In this document: piece by piece, positions 60,149 through 64,000 of the stretch
Position numbering within the stretch: the first letter of the stretch is position 1
Layout of the letters: each line of letters begins with the position of its first letter
NCBI RefSeq assembly: GCF_014645815.1
Contig: NZ_BMML01000025.1
Span: 62,001-126,000 of the forward strand
DNA length: 64,000 nucleotides
Source: Streptomyces fuscichromogenes
GTDB taxonomy: Bacteria; Actinomycetota; Actinomycetes; Streptomycetales; Streptomycetaceae
Direction of reading: 5' to 3'
Position numbers and translations under genes: made by a program
The notes under the pieces: model-generated
The model's input: only the letters and a program-made list of their open reading frames with translations
Databases searched by the model: none
Told to the model about the DNA's origin: nothing

Positions 60149-60964
60149 GTGCGCGTGGGCTTCATCGGACTGGGCAGCCAGGGCGGCCCCATGGCCCGGC
60201 GGATCGCCGGGGCGGGACACCGGACCACCCTGTGGGCGCGCAGACCCGCCACCCTCGCCCCGTTCACGGACAGCGGCGCCAGGACCGCCGGCTCGCCCGC
60301 CGAACTGGCCGCCGCGAGCGACCTGGTGTGCCTGTGTGTCGTCGACGACGCGGACGTCGAGCAGGTGGTCACCGGCCCGGACGGCGTCCTCGCCGGGCTG
60401 CGCCGGGGCGGGGTGATCGCCGTCCACTCCACCGTGCACCCCGAGACCTGCCGCAGGTTGGCGGCGGTGGCCCGGACCTCCGGTGTCGCCCTCCTCGACG
60501 CTCCGGTCAGCGGGGGCGGCCGGGCCGCGGAGCAGGGCACCCTGGTCGTCATGGCGGGCGGCGACCCGCAGGTCTTCTCCTACTGCCGACCGGTGTTCGA
60601 GACGTACGGCGATCCGGTCGTCCACCTCGGGCCGACCGGTTCCGGACAACTCGCCAAGATCCTCAACAACGTGCTGTTCACCGCCCAGTTGGGGCTCGCG
60701 GCCGATGCGCTGGGGGTGGCTGCCGCCCTCGGCCTGGACCGTGCCGAGCTCTCCCGGGTCCTGTCCTGCGCAAGCGCGGCCGGCTTCGCGCTGGACCGGG
60801 TGGCGGACGCCGGCGGCACCCTCGACCGCATCGCCGCCCACGCGGGCGGGTTGCTCGCCAAGGACGTCCGGCTGTTCGCCGACCTCGCGGACGCGGCCGG
60901 TGCCGGCACGGCGGCAACACTCCGCGGGGCCGCGCGCGCCGCCCTGGCCTCGATGGGTAATTAA
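60149..60964 (+). CDS. NAD-binding beta-hydroxyacid dehydrogenase (HIBADH-like)
   Basis: 271 residues. The dinucleotide motif is VGFIGLGSQGGPMARRI, the substrate motif DAPVSGGGRAAEQGTL, and the catalytic Lys is in GQLAKILNN, all of the 3-hydroxyisobutyrate/6-phosphogluconate dehydrogenase family. AGGAGG precedes the GTG. It is the last gene of the ten-gene operon. A second, different member lies at 61624. Confidence 0.92.
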   Translation: MRVGFIGLGSQGGPMARRIAGAGHRTTLWARRPATLAPFTDSGARTAGSPAELAAASDLVCLCVVDDADVEQVVTGPDGVLAGLRRGGVIAVHSTVHPETCRRLAAVARTSGVALLDAPVSGGGRAAEQGTLVVMAGGDPQVFSYCRPVFETYGDPVVHLGPTGSGQLAKILNNVLFTAQLGLAADALGVAAALGLDRAELSRVLSCASAAGFALDRVADAGGTLDRIAAHAGGLLAKDVRLFADLADAAGAGTAATLRGAARAALASMGN

Positions 60965-61051
60965 GGGGGACTACCGGACGCCCTCTCGCCCTTGCGAGCC
61001 GTGCCTGCATAGTGTGGGCGGGCACCTCTCCAACGGCGGAAGGGGCCCCAC

Positions 61052-61648
61052 GTGGTGTCCGCGAGGCGTCAGCAGATCCTGGAAGCGGCCCTGGAGGTCT
61101 TCGCCGAACGCGGGTTCAAGGGCACGTCGATCGACTCGGTGGCCGAGCGCGCCGGACTCACCCGGCAGGGCGTGCTGCACTACTTCCCCAGCAAGAAGCG
61201 GCTCCTGCTCGACCTTCTCGACTTCCGCGAACAGCTCAACCGGGAACACCTCGCGGGCCGCAGACTGGGGGAGGACTGGGCCGGCGACTTCGCCGAGGCC
61301 GTGGCGTTCGAACTCCGCCATCCCACGCTCGCCACCGTGCAGACGGTGGTCCTCGCCGAGGCCGTCACCGGTCAGGAACCGGCCTGCGGCTACGCCCGTG
61401 AACGCAGCCGGTCCCTCCAGGAGCACCTGACCGCCCATCTCGTCGAACGGTACGGGGAGCGGCTGCCCAGCGGCCTGGACCCGCGGACCGCGGCGGCCGC
61501 CGTCCTGGCCCTCATCGAAGGCGTCCACCAGCTCTGGCTCGTCGACCAGGACGCCGGGCGCTACCCCCGGATCGTGCGCGAGGCGCTGTCCGTGCTGCTC
61601 GGCACGGAGAGCGCCCCGGAAGCTCAACTGCCGCTGACGAACGGATAG
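61052..61648 (+). CDS. TetR/AcrR-family regulator
   Basis: 198 residues: helix-turn-helix at about 5-50 (RRQQILEAALEVFAERGFKG, then LHYFPSKKRLLLDLL) and a C-terminal TetR ligand domain. The GTG at 61052 is followed by a second GTG-like start region; GGAAGGGG lies upstream. It sits between the end of the plus-strand operon and a convergent HIBADH gene, overlapping it by 25 bases. No GAGAAT palindrome is near it, so it probably has a different target. Confidence 0.92.
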   Translation: MVSARRQQILEAALEVFAERGFKGTSIDSVAERAGLTRQGVLHYFPSKKRLLLDLLDFREQLNREHLAGRRLGEDWAGDFAEAVAFELRHPTLATVQTVVLAEAVTGQEPACGYARERSRSLQEHLTAHLVERYGERLPSGLDPRTAAAAVLALIEGVHQLWLVDQDAGRYPRIVREALSVLLGTESAPEAQLPLTNG

Positions 61649-62475
61649 ATGCGGGTGAAGTCGACGCCCGGCTCGGCCGTGGCGAACGCCTCCCACACCG
61701 CCTCCGTGATGGCGCCGAGCGCCGCGGGCCCGTCCGTCTCGTCCACCTCGTGCAGATACAGCCGCAGGTCCTTGGCCATCAGCGAGTTGCTGAATCCCGA
61801 GGCGTAGCGACCGGTCAGCACCTCCTGCGGGAACTTGTCGATCGTGGCCCCGCTGCGACCGCTGGACGCGTTGAGTACCTCCAGCAGCACGGCCATGTCC
61901 ACTCCTGCGGCCCGTGCGAAGGCCACCGCCTCGCTGGCCGCCGCGAGCGCGCTCGCGGACAGGAAGTTGTTGGCGAGCTTCAACGCCTGTGCCTGCCCGG
62001 GGCGGACACCGACCCTGCGCCTGCGGTCGCTCAGCCCCGCGAGCACCGGCTCCACCCGTGCGCAGTCGTCGTCGGAGCCGGAGTACATGACCATCAGGGT
62101 GCGCTTCCGCGCCCCCGCCACTCCGCCCGACACGGGCGCGTCGACGTACGACAGTCCGGTGGCGGCCAGGTGACGGGCGGCCGCCACTCCCACGGTGGAG
62201 GTGTCCACGACATGGGTGACCCGCCGGTCCCGCGCGGCGAGGAGCTCGCCCATGACGTTCCCGCAGGCCGTGCCGTCCGGCAGGCTCAGCACCACTGTCG
62301 CCACGGCTCGGGCCACGTCCGTCGGGTTGGGTGCCCAGCGGGCGCCGTCAGGGGTACGGGCCGGACCGGCGGCGTCGTACGCCATCACCTCGAAGCCGTC
62401 ACGCACCAGGTTCGCGGCCAGCGCCCCGCCCATGTTGCCCAGCCCGATGAAGCCCACCACCCGGTTCCCGCTCAC
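61624..62475 (-). CDS. NAD(P)-dependent beta-hydroxyacid dehydrogenase (HIBADH-like)
   Basis: 283 residues with VVGFIGLGNMGGALAANL, DAPVSGGVAGARKRTL and the catalytic Lys in ALKLANNFLSA. GTG start overlapping the CMD stop (GTGA). Last gene of a minus-strand operon with CMD and ALDH; it may oxidise a hydroxy acid whose aldehyde product is taken by the ALDH. Its 3' end overlaps the TetR gene. Confidence 0.93.
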   Translation of the reverse strand: MSGNRVVGFIGLGNMGGALAANLVRDGFEVMAYDAAGPARTPDGARWAPNPTDVARAVATVVLSLPDGTACGNVMGELLAARDRRVTHVVDTSTVGVAAARHLAATGLSYVDAPVSGGVAGARKRTLMVMYSGSDDDCARVEPVLAGLSDRRRRVGVRPGQAQALKLANNFLSASALAAASEAVAFARAAGVDMAVLLEVLNASSGRSGATIDKFPQEVLTGRYASGFSNSLMAKDLRLYLHEVDETDGPAALGAITEAVWEAFATAEPGVDFTRIYPFVSGS

Positions 62476-62843
62476 CCCGCCTCCCGCGCGGCACGCACCT
62501 GGCGAAGGATCCCCGATGCCTCGCTCCCGGCCGGCGCGCCGCAGTAGGCGGTCAGCTGGAAGAGGAGTTCGTCGATCTCGGCGTCGGTGACACCGGCGCG
62601 GGGTGCCGCCTCCAGGTGGACGCGGAAGGCACCCAGCCGGCCCGTCGCGGCCGTCATCGCCAGCACCAGCAGACTGCGGTCGCGTCTGCTCAGCGGCCCG
62701 CCACGGGCCCAGACGCCCCAGGCCGTCGCCGTCACGAAGTCCTGGTACCCGGCCGGCAGGGTGTCCGCGGCCGCCGTGCCGTCGTCGCCGATCACCTCAC
62801 GGCGCACCGCCCGTGCGGCCCGCAGCCCTGCTTCGTCGTCCAT
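62472..62843 (-). CDS. Carboxymuconolactone decarboxylase family protein
   Basis: 123 residues, close to the 4-carboxymuconolactone decarboxylase length. The core is LSRRDRSLLVLAMTAATGRLGAF and HLEAAPRAGVTDAEIDELLFQLTAYCGAPAG, with the expected Glu and His. GGAGG lies 8 bases before the ATG at 62843, and only 2 bases before the ATG at 62849, so I prefer the former. It couples to the HIBADH and follows the ALDH by 17 bases. Confidence 0.88.
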   Translation of the reverse strand: MDDEAGLRAARAVRREVIGDDGTAAADTLPAGYQDFVTATAWGVWARGGPLSRRDRSLLVLAMTAATGRLGAFRVHLEAAPRAGVTDAEIDELLFQLTAYCGAPAGSEASGILRQVRAAREAG

Positions 62844-62860
62844 CGTCATCCCCTCCGTGG

Positions 62861-64000
62861 TCAGCCCAGGCTCGCGCTGACGGTCTTGAGCTGCGCGTAC
62901 TCGTACAGTGCCGCCAGGCCCTTCTCCCGGCCGTAGCCGCTGTGCCGGTAGCCGCCGAACGGTGTCTCGACCGTGAGCGGGCCGCCGTTCACCGCCACCT
63001 GTCCCGCCTCGATCCGCTCGGCGAGCCGCAGCCCGCGCGCCAGGTCGCCGCTCCACACCGCCGCCACCAGCCCGTAGTCGGTGTCGTTGGCCATGGCCAG
63101 CGCCTCCGCCTCGTCGCGGAAGGGCAGCGTGACCAGCACCGGTCCGAAGACCTCCGCTCGGGCGATGCGCGCTCGCGGGTCCACCCGGGCGTACACGGTG
63201 GGCCGGACGAACAGGCCGCGCGCCTTTGGCCCCCGCGGGTAGGGGCCGCCGCCGGTGGCGGGCGGCACCGGCGCGCCGGCCAGGAGGTCCAGCACCTGTG
63301 CGTACTGCGCCTCGGTGATCAGCGGGCCGAAGTCCACGCCGGGGCGCAGCTTCTCCACCGCCGTGACCACCCGGTCCACCACCTCGTCGTGCACGGACTC
63401 CTCGATCAGCAGCCGGGCGGTGGCCGAGCACACCTGCCCGGAGTTGGCCGCGACCGCCGTCACCGCGGCGGCCACGGCCCCGTCGAGGTCCGCGTCGGCG
63501 AACACCACCAGCGGTGACCTGCCGCCCAGTTCCAGCGTGACCGGGACCAGCCGACCGCCCGCCACGCCCGCGAGATACCGGCCGGTGGCCACCGACCCGG
63601 TGAAGGACAGGCGTCGTACGCCCGGATGGGCGGCCAGCGCCGCACCCGCGTCCGGTCCGGTGCCGGTGACCACGTTCAGCACCCCGTCCGGCAGACCGGC
63701 GCGGGTGGCCAGCCGGGCCAGGTGCAGCGTCGAGGCCGAGGTGAACTCCGAGGGCTTGGCCACCACCGCGTTGCCCATCGCCAGGGCGGGCGCCAGAGCC
63801 CGGCAGGCCTGGTTGAGGGGCAGGTTCCAGGGGGTGATCACACCGACCACGCCGTACGGCTCGTACCGCGTGTACGTGTGGGCGCCCGCCCCCTGCTCGA
63901 TGACCCTCCCGTGTCCGGCGGCCCGTACTACCCCCGCGTAGTAGCGGAAGTAGGCCGCCGACATGTCGGCCTCCAGCCGCAGCTGCGCGGGGACCTTCCC
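62861..64000 (-). CDS. Aldehyde dehydrogenase, 5' truncated by window end
   Basis: About 379 residues are visible and the frame stays open to base 64000, so roughly the first 100 residues lie outside. ALDH motifs: VVGVITPWNLPLNQACRAL, the base Glu in VTLELGGRSP, the catalytic Cys in NSGQVCSATARL, and VNGGPLTVETPFGGYRHSG. It heads (or is inside) the minus-strand operon with CMD and HIBADH. Confidence 0.94.
   Translation of the reverse strand, partial: GKVPAQLRLEADMSAAYFRYYAGVVRAAGHGRVIEQGAGAHTYTRYEPYGVVGVITPWNLPLNQACRALAPALAMGNAVVAKPSEFTSASTLHLARLATRAGLPDGVLNVVTGTGPDAGAALAAHPGVRRLSFTGSVATGRYLAGVAGGRLVPVTLELGGRSPLVVFADADLDGAVAAAVTAVAANSGQVCSATARLLIEESVHDEVVDRVVTAVEKLRPGVDFGPLITEAQYAQVLDLLAGAPVPPATGGGPYPRGPKARGLFVRPTVYARVDPRARIARAEVFGPVLVTLPFRDEAEALAMANDTDYGLVAAVWSGDLARGLRLAERIEAGQVAVNGGPLTVETPFGGYRHSGYGREKGLAALYEYAQLKTVSASLG

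Noticed and set aside
60965..61051. Possible promoter with TTGCGA and TAGTGT before the second TetR gene
   Set aside because: The spacing between the two hexamers (about 12 bases) is too short to support a sigma-70 promoter.

Overview
The window is very GC-rich (roughly 70% or more by eye), with almost exclusively G/C third codon positions, GTG and TTG starts, purine-rich ribosome binding sites and long chains of genes joined by ATGA/GTGA stop-start overlaps. This points to a high-GC actinomycete, most likely a Streptomyces or close relative. I see no rRNA, tRNA, CRISPR array, insertion sequence or phage gene. The genes are secondary metabolism on the left and catabolism on the right. A gene runs off each end (1..1526 and 62861..64000).

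Region 1 (1-7350, plus strand) is the 3' part of a nonribosomal peptide cluster built around 2,3-diaminopropionate (Dap). It holds a membrane/beta-helix protein of the Pls/PosA type (truncated by the window), a partial-C/A/PCP synthetase without a thioesterase, a TauD/SyrP-like dioxygenase, and the SbnB/SbnA pair that makes Dap. Then follow a P450, a membrane coiled-coil protein and an APH-like kinase (7435-10683). Region 2 (10831-19321) is an aromatic ring-cleavage operon on the minus strand: FAH hydrolase, cyclase-family hydrolase, flavin monooxygenase, ACMSD-like amidohydrolase, extradiol dioxygenase and a second FAH hydrolase. It is divergent from a LysR regulator, and an MFS transporter lies beyond. 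The same 16-bp palindromic core lies in the LysR/FAH gap and upstream of the transporter, which ties them into one regulon.

Region 3 (19583-27448) is a sugar or polyol (inositol-like) system: two TIM-barrel isomerases and a Gfo/Idh/MocA dehydrogenase, divergent from a broken LacI gene and a CUT2-type ABC transporter. Two LacI-type operators of the form TTAAAGCG(T/A)TTTAA remain. Region 4 (27449-30834) is partly decayed: remnants of an enoyl-CoA hydratase, a CaiB-type CoA transferase and a glutamine amidotransferase surround one intact amidohydrolase.

Region 5 (30835-64000) is a large catabolic island. A nine-gene minus-strand operon (40706 to 31131) encodes a complete acyl-CoA activation and beta-oxidation set. 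Next come an ACAD/SDR operon with a decayed FadR-type regulator, a TetR regulator with a histone-H1-like tail, a divergent ACAD/ACAD/ECH operon, a minus-strand TauD/SDR/CMD/dehydrogenase operon, and a ten-gene plus-strand operon (SDR, ALDH, CoA transferase, binding lipoprotein, ferredoxin, P450, DUF35-thiolase fusion, hydrolase, DoxX, HIBADH). A perfect palindrome GAGAAT-N3-ATTCTC, with degenerate copies, occurs at the promoters of these operons and probably marks the regulon of the TetR protein. The enzyme set (P450, Fe/2OG oxygenase, paired ACADs, Ltp-like aldolase) suggests stepwise breakdown of a branched or alicyclic (terpenoid- or steroid-like) carboxylic acid. The substrate cannot be read from the sequence.
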